Origin: Denitratimonas sp037478135
GTDB taxonomy: Bacteria; Pseudomonadota; Gammaproteobacteria; Xanthomonadales; Xanthomonadaceae
Reading direction: 5' to 3'
Length of the DNA: 64,000 bases
Assembly (NCBI RefSeq): GCF_037478135.1
Contig: NZ_JBBHDV010000001.1
Span: 248,001 to 312,000 of the forward strand
Position numbers and translations under genes: made by a program. This document shows positions 38,148 to 46,182 of the stretch, one piece after another (positions within the stretch are counted from its first letter, which is position 1; each line of letters begins with the position of its first letter). The notes beneath the pieces were generated by a model. The model was not told the origin of the DNA and searched no databases. It was given only the letters and a program-made list of their open reading frames with translations.

Positions 38148-38857
38148 ATGAACGTACTCATGTTGCGTTTCGATGCGCCCTTGATGAGCTTCGGCGCCGT
38201 TGTTGTTGACCAGAAAAATCCCATATGGCGTTTCCCTGGCGCGGCCATGCTTACGGGACTGATCGCCAACGCTATGGGTTGGGATCATCGCGACACGGAC
38301 TGTCTTCAAAGCTTGCAGGAGCGGGTGCGTTTTGCTGCACGCTGGGATTCCGAGCCGGAGCCTCTGACCGAGTACCAGACAGTCGATCTTGGGCAACCAT
38401 CCATGGTGCATACCGGCTGGACTACTCGTGGCAAACGTGAGGATCGCAAGGGCGGATCCGCTGCAACTGGCACACACCAGCGCTGGCGTGATCACTGGGC
38501 CAATGGCGTGGTGACCGTTGCATTGGCGCTCGATGGTGAAGGCACGCCAAGTCTCGATGATCTGGAAACGGCATTGACCCGTCCGGCCAGGCCGCTCTTC
38601 CTTGGTCGTAAGCCCTGCCTGCCAGCCCTATTTTCATAGGTCGCCGCAGCGCTGATGGCGTCCGGGATGCCTTGTCAGCCGAACCCTTGGCCAACATCGG
38701 AGTACGAAAGCGTCCGACGCGGATCGAAGCCTTGTGGCCTCTGGATGAAGGCGCCGGCATAAGCACGGAGGAGCGCTTCGATCAGCGTGACTGGTACAAC
38801 AACATCCATCGCGGAGCACGGCACTATGCCGTTGGACTGCTGGAGATCACGGCATGA
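38148..38857 (+). pseudogene. cas5e: cas5e (CasD) with apparent -1 frameshift at 38628-38634
   Basis: Cas5e holds the crRNA 5' handle in Cascade. Frame 1 (38148-38639) gives MNVLMLRFDAPLMSFGAVVV through RPARPLFLGRKPCLPA, the normal Cas5e N-terminal 160 residues, then stops at TAG 38637. The missing C-terminus is found in the next frame (IFIGRRSADGVRDAL, later WYNNIHRGARHYAVGLLEIT), ending at 38857. Adding one T to the four-T run at 38631-38634 restores one 236-residue protein of usual length. It may be a sequencing error in a homopolymer, a true inactivating mutation, or a frameshift. No standard slippery heptamer is present at the site. The downstream cas6e overlaps its restored stop by four bases, as expected of the intact gene. 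Confidence 0.85.
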
Positions 38858-39552
38858 GTGGCTTGCACATGCTGCGTATTCCCATCCATGCCCCGCGCTT
38901 GCTGCGCTTTGCCGCAGAGCACGGCATCACCCAAGAAGACGAAACTCTGGGCTACACCCTGCACGCCTGGTTCGCCGCATTGTTCGGTGACATGGCACCC
39001 AAACCGTTCCGTCACATGAGCCGGCGCAATGAGGTGCTGGCCTACGCCGAGTCCGACGCTGTCACATTGCTGGACCACGCTCAGGCACTTGCATCCCCCC
39101 AGGCTTGGGCAGTAATGGACGTCGCAGGCATAGCTAGTAAACCTATGCCGTCTGTCTGGAGAACGGGTCAACGACTGCGTGTGGAGGTACTCACCTGTCC
39201 GGTGTCGCGTAAGGGCGACGAGGAAAAGGATATCTACTTGCGTGCACTCGACCGGCTGGGTAGCGACGCGCCGCCAAGGGCTCAGGTTTATCAACAGTGG
39301 TTCGCTGCGCAATGGAACGATGCACTGCATTTTGAGCAGGTGGAATTGTTGGGAATGGTTGCTCGCTCCCGTCTGTTGCGGCGTGCACGTGGTGGGGCGA
39401 ACAGATTGCGCGCCATTGAGCGACCACAGGCGCTCTTCGCCGGCAGGGCGGTGATTGCTAACAACGAGAGTTTCGCTGCGTTGCTCGCGCGCGGAATAGG
39501 TCGCCACCGTGCCTTTGGATTTGGCATGGTCTTATTGTCGCCTTCAAGATGA
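38854..39552 (+). CDS. cas6e: CRISPR pre-crRNA endoribonuclease Cas6e (Cse3/CasE)
   Basis: Cleaves pre-crRNA 3' of the repeat hairpin and stays bound in Cascade. The 232-residue protein has an N-terminal ferredoxin-like fold (GLHMLRIPIHAPRLLRFAAE), a central segment FRHMSRRNEVLAYAES and the Gly-rich C-terminal loop GIGRHRAFGFGMVLLSPSR that binds RNA in this family. ATGA overlap with cas5e. Its cognate hairpin is CCCCGC/GCGGGG in the array repeats. Confidence 0.92.
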   Translation: MSGLHMLRIPIHAPRLLRFAAEHGITQEDETLGYTLHAWFAALFGDMAPKPFRHMSRRNEVLAYAESDAVTLLDHAQALASPQAWAVMDVAGIASKPMPSVWRTGQRLRVEVLTCPVSRKGDEEKDIYLRALDRLGSDAPPRAQVYQQWFAAQWNDALHFEQVELLGMVARSRLLRRARGGANRLRAIERPQALFAGRAVIANNESFAALLARGIGRHRAFGFGMVLLSPSR

Positions 39553-40448
39553 GTTCTACACCCGGCCTCATGCGTGGGCGGCTCGGGTTGGCGGCCTCGC
39601 GCATCCCCCACACCGACCGGCACGGCCTGTTATGGCTGGAATACGGCAGGTTGTCGGTGGAGGACGGCACATTGCGATTCGTGGCCGCCAAGAGCGAAAC
39701 GCTGGATGCTGGGGATTACGCGATTCCCTACCAAGCAGTCTCACTTATCTTGCTCGGGCCCGGAACAAGCATTACCCAGGACGTTCTTCGACTGTGCGCA
39801 CGGCACGGCACCCTGATCGCCGCAATTGGAGAAGCGGGTGTCAAAAGCTATACCGCCCCGCCGCTAGGTCAAGGGCGTTCGGACGTTGCGCGAGCTCATG
39901 CGAAGCTCTGGGCTGATCCCATTCGGAGATTGGATACTGCCCGACGACTCTACGCTTGGCGCTTCGGACGCGTGCTTCCTCATCGTCAAATAGAAACACT
40001 TCGAGGCATCGAGGGTGGCCGGATCAAGGAGAGCTACAAGCTTGTCGCCCAGCGCTTCGGCATCGAGTGGAACGGACGCCGATACGACAGACAGAATCCG
40101 AACGCCGCCGATCCTCCCAACCAAGCCCTCAACCATGCAGCTACCTTCGTGGAGGCCGCTGCCGATCTTGCCGTCGCTGCGGTCGGGGCGCTGCCGCCTC
40201 TTGGCTTCATCCACGAAGAGTCCAGTAATGCTTTCACGCTGGACGTTGCCGACCTCTACCGCGTCGATGTGACCATTCCTATGGCGTTTGGCGCGGCTCG
40301 CGCCTTCATCGACAGCGACTCTGTCAACCTCGAACGAGAGGTGCGGCGACGAGCAGCCAAGCTTTTCCGGCAGGAAAAGCTCATCCCACGCATGATTGAC
40401 CGGATAAAGGAACTGTTCGATGTCGATGACCGTAGTAGTGACACGTAA
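39549..40448 (+). CDS. cas1: CRISPR integrase Cas1 (type I-E)
   Basis: Metal-dependent integrase that, with Cas2, inserts spacers at the leader end. The 299-residue type I-E Cas1 has an N-terminal beta domain and the catalytic helical domain with the conserved Glu in REIETLRGIEG-type RQIETLRGIEGGRIKESYK, and the His/Asp in GFIHEESSNAFTLDVADLYR. Overlaps cas6e by four bases and the cas2 start by 29. Confidence 0.96.
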   Translation: MSSTPGLMRGRLGLAASRIPHTDRHGLLWLEYGRLSVEDGTLRFVAAKSETLDAGDYAIPYQAVSLILLGPGTSITQDVLRLCARHGTLIAAIGEAGVKSYTAPPLGQGRSDVARAHAKLWADPIRRLDTARRLYAWRFGRVLPHRQIETLRGIEGGRIKESYKLVAQRFGIEWNGRRYDRQNPNAADPPNQALNHAATFVEAAADLAVAAVGALPPLGFIHEESSNAFTLDVADLYRVDVTIPMAFGAARAFIDSDSVNLEREVRRRAAKLFRQEKLIPRMIDRIKELFDVDDRSSDT

Positions 40449-40713
40449 CGTATCAATGCGTGTTCGTGGGTTCTTGGCGTCTGCGATGCTGGAGTTGGCA
40501 CCAGGGGTTTACAGCATCCCTCGAATGTCTCCGGCTGTGCGTAACAGAATCTGGGAGGTGCTCAATGATTGGTTCCCTGCGGAACAGGCCGCCTCGGTGG
40601 TAATGCTTTGGCAGGATAAGGCCGTCCCCGGTGGTCAAACGGTGAGGACACTGGGCAGCCCTCCGATCGCATTTGTGGAGTTGGATGGTTTGGTCTTGGC
40701 CTACAGAACCTGA
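40420..40713 (+). CDS. cas2: CRISPR-associated Cas2 (type I-E)
   Basis: Dimeric scaffold bridging two Cas1 dimers in the spacer-integration complex. The 97-residue protein has the Cas2e pattern MTVVVTRNVSMRVRGFLAS, APGVYSIPRMS and GGQTVRTLGSPP near the C-terminus. Starts at ATG 40420 or 40426; the second gives the canonical MTVVVT. The start lies inside cas1, so translation is probably coupled. The CRISPR leader follows immediately. Confidence 0.95.
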   Translation: MSMTVVVTRNVSMRVRGFLASAMLELAPGVYSIPRMSPAVRNRIWEVLNDWFPAEQAASVVMLWQDKAVPGGQTVRTLGSPPIAFVELDGLVLAYRT

Positions 40714-40775
40714 ACGCGTCCAATGTTCTTTGAAAACTTGTTTTAATAAGTGGACTCAATCACTTACCATGAAGA
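40714..40775 (+). promoter_or_regulatory. CRISPR leader between cas2 and the first repeat
   Basis: A 62-bp AT-rich stretch (for example TTTGAAAACTTGTTTTAATA) between the cas2 stop and repeat 1. It is the only AT-rich sequence adjoining the array, lies at the end where repeats are perfect, and so is the leader with the array promoter and the Cas1-Cas2 docking site. An IHF site is not obvious by eye. Confidence 0.75.
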
Positions 40776-42816
40776 GTCTCCCCCGCACACGCGGGGATCG
40801 ACCCTACAACATCGGTTTCGGGCGGGCCGCACAGTAGTCTCCCCCGCACACGCGGGGATCGACCCACTGCTCAAGTCGTGCGCCTGCCCGAGCGCACGTC
40901 TCCCCCGCACACGCGGGGATCGACCTTTACATGCCGCGCTGATGGCGGTTACGTTTTCGTCTCCCCCGCACACGCGGGGATCGACCTCCGACAGGCCCGA
41001 GCCAGCGCTGCGGGCGAGTGTCTCCCCCGCACACGCGGGGATCGACCCCAGTGTTGGATTGCGACGTGGTACATGTCAGGGTCTCCCCCGCACACGCGGG
41101 GATCGACCCGACAGCCAGCGGCCGCGAACAGATCGCAATGCGTCTCCCCCGCACACGCGGGGATCGACCTCCTTCGACCGGCGTGGCGACGACTGGTGCC
41201 GGGTCTCCCCCGCACACGCGGGGATCGACCCAAGATCGCCCGCACCTGCTCGCCGTAGTTCGGGTCTCCCCCGCACACGCGGGGATCGACCCACGTATTA
41301 GACGGGGACCGCCTAAACCGCCCGGTCTCCCCCGCACACGCGGGGATCGACCCGTCGCGACTCCCGCCAGCAGCAGCGCCGAATAGTCTCCCCCGCACAC
41401 GCGGGGATCGACCCGTCTACATCGTCAGAATCACCAATGGCCGGCAGTCTCCCCCGCACACGCGGGGATCGACCCTTTCGAGACTACAAAACGGCGAGCA
41501 CGTATGCGTCTCCCCCGCACACGCGGGGATCGACCCTACGTGCAGCCGGCCGGTGCCAGCGTTGCGAAGTCTCCCCCGCACACGCGGGGATCGACCCTGC
41601 TGCGCCAGCTGATGGGCGAATTCGAAATCGTCTCCCCCGCACACGCGGGGATCGACCTTCGCCGCCGCCACCGCGCTGGTCGCGATCCTGGTCTCCCCCG
41701 CACACGCGGGGATCGACCCGATCCGAAGCGCGGTGTGCTGCGGGTGTTCCCGTCTCCCCCGCACACGCGGGGATCGACCCGACTGCGCCGGCTGGCAATC
41801 AGCCGCTGTGCCGTCTCCCCCGCACACGCGGGGATCGACCCTACCGGCTTCAGTCCAACAAGACGCAGTACATGTCTCCCCCGCACACGCGGGGATCGAC
41901 CCTCGGACCAGATCACGGCGCGCTTGATCTTCGCGTCTCCCCCGCACACGCGGGGATCGACCCTCGTGGAGATCGTCGAGCCCGTGCCGCACAAGGTCTC
42001 CCCCGCACACGCGGGGATCGACCTCCCGGAGAGACTATGAAAATCACCGAATACCGGTCTCCCCCGCACACGCGGGGATCGACCCTTCTGGATTTGGGGC
42101 GACGGCCGGTCAGCCACGTCTCCCCCGCACACGCGGGGATCGACCTCACAGCCACCAGCCCGCCAGAAAAGGCGGGAGGTCTCCCCCGCACACGCGGGGA
42201 TCGACCTTCGGCATTGAGGATGCCCAGCTGCATGCCTAGGTCTCCCCCGCACACGCGGGGATCGACCCCAGCAGCGCGAGGGCGAGGATGGCGGCGGTCT
42301 GTCTCCCCCGCACACGCGGGGATCGATCAACGTGGAACGGCGGTCCGGCGCTGATCCGACTGTCTCCCCCGCACACGCGGGGATCGACCCTTGTAGGTAT
42401 CGGCGCGGCCGACTTCTCGTGCGTCTCCCCCGCACACGCGGGGATCGACCCAACCCCGACCGGCCCGTGACAGCCACGCTCACGTCTCCCCCGCACACGC
42501 GGGGATCGACCCGAAGCCTTTCTGCTCAAGCTCGATGCCGGCATGTCTCCCCCGCACACGCGGGGATCGACCCTGGATCAGGACGCCAAGGCAGAGCGCG
42601 CAGCAGTCTCCCCCGCACACGCGGGGATCGACCCGTGATGTCGATTCTTCGCGCGCCGATCCCGCGGTTTCCCCCGCACGCGCGGGGATCGACCTTGCCG
42701 CTGCACTCGCCGCATTCCACGTGTCAGGTCTCCCCCGCACACGCGGGGATCGACCCCGCCGCCGCACTGGCCGCATCCCACGTATCCGGTCTCCCCCGCA
42801 CATGCGGGGATCGGCT
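40776..42816 (+). CRISPR. Type I-E CRISPR array, 34 repeats and 33 spacers
   Basis: Repeats of 28 nt start at 40776 and recur every 61 bp to the last at 42789; every spacer interval is 33 nt. The consensus is GTCTCCCCCGCACACGCGGG followed by GATCGACC, with a CCCCGC/GCGGGG hairpin as in other I-E repeats. The first base after the repeat is C (24 times), T (8) or A (1), so it behaves as a PAM-derived 29th repeat base. Variant repeats are at 42301 (GATCGATC end), 42667 (two changes) and 42789 (several changes), all in the trailer-side third. Orientation is leader-left; newest spacers are near 40804. Spacer sources could not be searched. Confidence 0.98.
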
Positions 42817-42859
42817 CAGTGCCGAGACTGCCATTTTCCCCAGCGGCCGATGCCCACTG

Positions 42860-43921
42860 TTACTCGCGCAGCTTGATATCCGCCGCTTTCAGGTTGGTAT
42901 ACCGCTTCAACGTCGCCCAGCTTCGGTGTCCGGTGAAGTGTGCCACTTCGTGGATCTGGTATCCGGCCTCGAACAGGCGGCAGGTGGCTTCGTGGCGAAG
43001 GTCGTGGAAGCGCAGATCCTTGATGCCCAGCATGTGGCAGGCACGGGTGAAGGCGGCGCTGACGGACTTGGAGGTGTAAGGGAAGATCAGCGGCCCCGTT
43101 CTCGGCTGCCTGTTGATGATCGCCAAGGCCTCTTGGGTGAGCTTGACGGCGACATCATTGCCAATGGTGTGTTCGGGATCTTTCATGTCCCGAATCACGA
43201 TGGTCATGGCGTCTCGGTCGATGTCGTCCCAGCGCAGTCGGCAGATTTCGTCCATGCGCCGGGCGGATACGATGGCGAACGCCATGATCTCGTGCATCGG
43301 GATCTGGCGACGGCCGTCGCCACGACCGAACCATGCGGCCAGTTTCTGGATTTCAGCCTCCGTCGGGCGCCGGCTTCGGCTGCGGGATTTGGCGGTGAGC
43401 TTGAGGTGGCGGCAGGCGTGGCTGGCGTCCTCCACGGCTTGCAAGTTGACCGGCAGGCCCCAGGCGGCCCGGGCCGTCTTGAGCACGGTTCGGATCCAGA
43501 TGAGGTCGTTGTTGCAGGTCGATGGCCCGGTGCCCGAGAGACGGCGCTGGCGCACGTGTTCCACCAGTTGATCGGTAGTCAGGGTGGAAGCGTCCCATTC
43601 GCCGACGAGTCTTTGCAGTAGGCGCAGGTGGTGCTCCTTGGTGCGACCCCAGCGCTGGATGTTGCTGAACTCCTTGACGTAGCGGTCGATGAGGGAAGTG
43701 ATGCTGATGCCGTCTGCCAGGGGTAGTGCCGCGACCGCTTTTTCACCGGTGCCGTGGCGTTTGAGCGTTCCTTCACGCTCTCGTGCCCATTGAACAGCGA
43801 GCGACTTGGCACGGAAACTGCGTGTCTCCTGATGGAGAACGGCGTTGCCTCGCATGATGCGAATGGTTGCCCGGTAGCTCCTGGAACCGTCCTTGAGGCG
43901 GCGTGCGATGATGGTTGCCAT
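42860..43921 (-). CDS. int: Tyrosine integrase of the dusA island
   Basis: A 353-residue phage-type integrase. It starts MATIIARRLKDGSRSYRATI (Arg/Lys-rich N-terminal arm-binding-like region), has a core-binding helical domain around 60-160 and a catalytic domain with Arg in FAIVSARRMDEICRLRW, a HDLRHEATCRLF His-x-x-Arg box, GHRSWATLKRYTNL with the Tyr nucleophile. Its start lies about 150 bp from attR, the usual position for dusA-specific integrases. The stop is only 43 bp from the last CRISPR repeat. It is transcribed away from dusA toward the array. Confidence 0.93.
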   Translation of the reverse strand: MATIIARRLKDGSRSYRATIRIMRGNAVLHQETRSFRAKSLAVQWAREREGTLKRHGTGEKAVAALPLADGISITSLIDRYVKEFSNIQRWGRTKEHHLRLLQRLVGEWDASTLTTDQLVEHVRQRRLSGTGPSTCNNDLIWIRTVLKTARAAWGLPVNLQAVEDASHACRHLKLTAKSRSRSRRPTEAEIQKLAAWFGRGDGRRQIPMHEIMAFAIVSARRMDEICRLRWDDIDRDAMTIVIRDMKDPEHTIGNDVAVKLTQEALAIINRQPRTGPLIFPYTSKSVSAAFTRACHMLGIKDLRFHDLRHEATCRLFEAGYQIHEVAHFTGHRSWATLKRYTNLKAADIKLRE

Positions 43922-44035
43922 GACTCACTGCTCCCTAAGTCACTGCTCCAGAGAAAACGGAGCAGTACGGGAGCAGTATGTATCGAAGTGGTTCTGCAAG
44001 TCATTGAATCGTAAAGACAGTGGAGCAGTGGAAAA

Positions 44036-45061
44036 ATGCCGGAGATTGGCGCAACCAGTCCCAAAAAGGTCGAAACATCAGCGTCTTATGGGGCATGGCG
44101 TGTGAGTGTGGCTCCGATGATGGATTGGACCGATCGTCACTGCCGCGCCTTTCATCGCGTGCTGGCGCCCGGTGCGCGGCTGTATACCGAAATGGTGCAT
44201 GCGCACGCGGTGATGCTGGGTGATCGCCAGCGCTTGCTGGGTTTCGATGCCAGCGAGCATCCGGTGGCATTGCAGTTGGGTGGCAGCGAGCCGGAACTGC
44301 TGGCGCAGGCGGCGCGGGTTGGGGCGGAGTGGGGCTATGACGAGATCAATCTGAATGTCGGTTGCCCGTCGGATCGGGTGCAGGCCGGGCGTTTCGGTGC
44401 CTGCCTGATGCGCGAGCCGGCGCTGGTGGCTGAATGCGTGGCCGCGATGCGGGCGGTGGTCGACGTGCCGGTGACGGTCAAATGTCGCCTCGGCGTGGAT
44501 GAGCAGGAGGAATACGACACCCTGCGCGATTTCATCGACACCGTGGCGGCAGCCGGCTGCGACACCTTCATCGTGCATGCGCGCAAGGCCTGGCTCAAAG
44601 GACTGAGCCCGAAGGAAAACCGCGAGGTGCCGCCGCTTCGTCATGAGCTGGTGCATCGGCTCAAACGCGAGCGGCCGCAGCTTCGCATTCTGATCAATGG
44701 TGGCATCGCGCAGGTGGGTGCCGCGCTGGAACAGTTGCAACACGTGGATGGCGTGATGCTGGGGCGTGCGGCGTATCACGATCCTTATGTATTGCATCGG
44801 CTGGATGCGGCGCTGGCCGGCACGCCGCTGCGTTCGCGCGAGGAATTGCTGCTGGCCTATCTGCCGTATGTGCGGGCGCAATGCGCGCAGGGCGTGGCGG
44901 TCAAGCACATCGGCCGGCATGTGCTGGGCCTGTTCCACGGACAGCCGGGCGGGCGCCTGTTTCGCCAGGTGCTGAGCCAAGGCGGCGCCACAGCGGGGAC
45001 CGACGCCGGCCTGATCGAACGTGCGCTGGATGCGGTGCGTCAGGTGGCGCAGGCGGCATGA
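44036..45061 (+). CDS. dusA: tRNA-dihydrouridine synthase A, 5' end replaced by island sequence
   Basis: FMN-dependent reductase that makes dihydrouridine at D-loop positions 20/20a of tRNAs. The 341-residue protein has SVAPMMDWTDRHCRAF, NVGCPSDRVQAGRFGACLM (catalytic Cys in GACLM), KCRLGVDEQEEYD, ARKAWLKGLSPKENREVPPL and the FMN-phosphate NGGIAQVG. The first codons MPEIGATSPKK come from the island, which provides the ATG at 44036; native codons begin at VETSAS. The promoter must now be within the island's right end. Its stop overlaps the next gene by four bases. Confidence 0.95.
   Translation: MPEIGATSPKKVETSASYGAWRVSVAPMMDWTDRHCRAFHRVLAPGARLYTEMVHAHAVMLGDRQRLLGFDASEHPVALQLGGSEPELLAQAARVGAEWGYDEINLNVGCPSDRVQAGRFGACLMREPALVAECVAAMRAVVDVPVTVKCRLGVDEQEEYDTLRDFIDTVAAAGCDTFIVHARKAWLKGLSPKENREVPPLRHELVHRLKRERPQLRILINGGIAQVGAALEQLQHVDGVMLGRAAYHDPYVLHRLDAALAGTPLRSREELLLAYLPYVRAQCAQGVAVKHIGRHVLGLFHGQPGGRLFRQVLSQGGATAGTDAGLIERALDAVRQVAQAA
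44068..44124 (+). other. attR: right attachment core within dusA
   Basis: 57 bp identical to 29440-29496. To its left is island sequence that supplies the new dusA start; to its right dusA continues uninterrupted (TTGGACCGATCG). The reading frame is kept across the junction. Confidence 0.9.
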
Positions 45062-45960
45062 AAACTAGGGTTTCCTCAGCCGGCACGGTGCCGTTGGAGC
45101 CGGTGGAGTTCCCCGTCTGCGCACGTGCCGCGTTTCTGGTGACGCCGGAAGGCTTCGCGCTGGCCGAACAGTCGGCCACGGACAATACCTATATGGATGT
45201 CACCCGCAGCGTCGATGCGGAGCGCGCGCTGGCCCAGCACCGCGCGCTGCACCGCGCATTGGCGCAGCATCTTCCGACGATCTGCTTTGCCGGCGATCCG
45301 GCCACGCCGGACGCGGTGTTCCCGAACAATGTGTTCGCCACGGCGCAGGGGCGGCTGATCCTCGGGCATATGCGCCATCCGGTGCGCCAGGCCGAAGCGC
45401 AGCGGCGCGACATCCGGGGCTTCTTCACCGGTGTGCTGGGCTATGCCGAAATCGACCTGCGTGATCAGCCGGGCATCTGCGAGTTGACCGGCTCTATGGT
45501 CATCGACCGGGGGCGCGGCATCGGGTACTGCGGCCTGTCCGAACGCTGCGATCCGGCGGGCGCGGCGGCGATGGCGGAGGCGTTCGGGCTGAGACGGCTG
45601 GTCACGTTCGAGCTGGCGCCGGGCGAATACCACGCCAATGTGGTGATGAGCGTGCTGGCCTCGCGCGCGCTGGTGCTGTGCCCGCAGGGGTTTTCCGACC
45701 CGGCCCAGGGCGAAGCGATTGCGGCGGCCTACGGCGAGGCTGCGATCCTGCTGGATGCGCAGGAAAAGAATGCGTTTGCCGGCAACTGCATCGCACTGAC
45801 GGCCGATACGGTGTTCATCAGTGAGCAGGGTGCCGATTCCTTGCGTCCGGCCACACGTGGCGCGCTGCAGAAGAACGGCTTCGCACTGCACGCGGTGGCG
45901 CTGGACGAGATCGAAAAGGCCGGTGGCTCCTTGCGTTGCTGCGTGGCGGAGATCTTCTGA
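45058..45960 (+). CDS. Arginine-deiminase-related / dimethylarginine-hydrolase-like protein
   Basis: A 300-residue member of the amidinotransferase-fold (guanidine-modifying) superfamily. Motifs: DAVFPNNVFAT with the substrate-binding Asn pair, GYCGLSERCDPAG, FELAPGEYHANVVMSVLASR with the catalytic His, and the C-terminal GGSLRCCVAEI containing the active-site Cys. These fit hydrolases acting on arginine or methylarginines. The exact substrate cannot be assigned. Translationally coupled to dusA (ATGA), as commonly seen in this group. Confidence 0.88.
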   Translation: MKTRVSSAGTVPLEPVEFPVCARAAFLVTPEGFALAEQSATDNTYMDVTRSVDAERALAQHRALHRALAQHLPTICFAGDPATPDAVFPNNVFATAQGRLILGHMRHPVRQAEAQRRDIRGFFTGVLGYAEIDLRDQPGICELTGSMVIDRGRGIGYCGLSERCDPAGAAAMAEAFGLRRLVTFELAPGEYHANVVMSVLASRALVLCPQGFSDPAQGEAIAAAYGEAAILLDAQEKNAFAGNCIALTADTVFISEQGADSLRPATRGALQKNGFALHAVALDEIEKAGGSLRCCVAEIF

Positions 45961-46182
45961 GATCTGCGGCGGATGCCGTCACCCATGCGCAATGTTGCAG
46001 CGCAATATATGTCGGGCACGCAAGTATCCACTATCGTGTGCGTAAGGATTGCGTTAAAAAGTTCAGACCGGATTCACCGCGTCCGAACCAGACTCGGCCC
46101 CACGGTTTCCGGCCCGGTTTTCCGGCGTCGGCAGCGGACGCGGCTTGCGGCGTTGTGTTTCCATTGGTGAAGATCACGTTCC

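Larger units (their letters stand above)
29440..44067. mobile_element. dusA-integrated genomic island carrying type I-E CRISPR-Cas
   Basis: The island is defined by a 57-bp direct repeat of dusA coding sequence at 29440-29496 and 44068-44124, extended to 61 bp by an AAAA shared on the left side, and by a dusA gene whose original 5' end is stranded 14.6 kb away. It carries, left to right, an inverted-repeat module with a recombinase, the complete cas operon, the CRISPR array and a minus-strand tyrosine integrase near the right end. Integration into dusA by a dedicated integrase family that leaves the gene in frame is established biology. Cas genes visibly use more A/T-ending codons than flanking chromosomal genes, consistent with transfer, though I did not compute this. 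Confidence 0.9.

Noticed and set aside
38620..38640. Programmed -1 frameshift in cas5e
   Set aside because: The site has CTA TTT TCA in frame, which is not an X-XXY-YYZ slippery heptamer, and no downstream stimulator is evident. An indel or sequencing error in the T-run is simpler.
40750..42876. Many open frames across the CRISPR array with repeating PPHTRGS, SPAHAGID or RSPRVRG units
   Set aside because: The repetition is the translated 28-nt CRISPR repeat at 61-bp spacing; there is no protein.
30789..43921. The two tyrosine recombinases as a duplicated pair
   Set aside because: Outside the catalytic Arg, His-x-x-Arg and Tyr boxes the two proteins show no obvious similarity and differ in length and N-terminal domain, so they are from different families.
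44040..44062. Similarity between ATTGGCGCAACCAG at the island's right end and GTTGGCGCAATCCAG in the inverted repeats as integrase arm sites
   Set aside because: A single ~14-bp match with one gap is too short to separate from chance in GC-rich DNA without a binding-site model.
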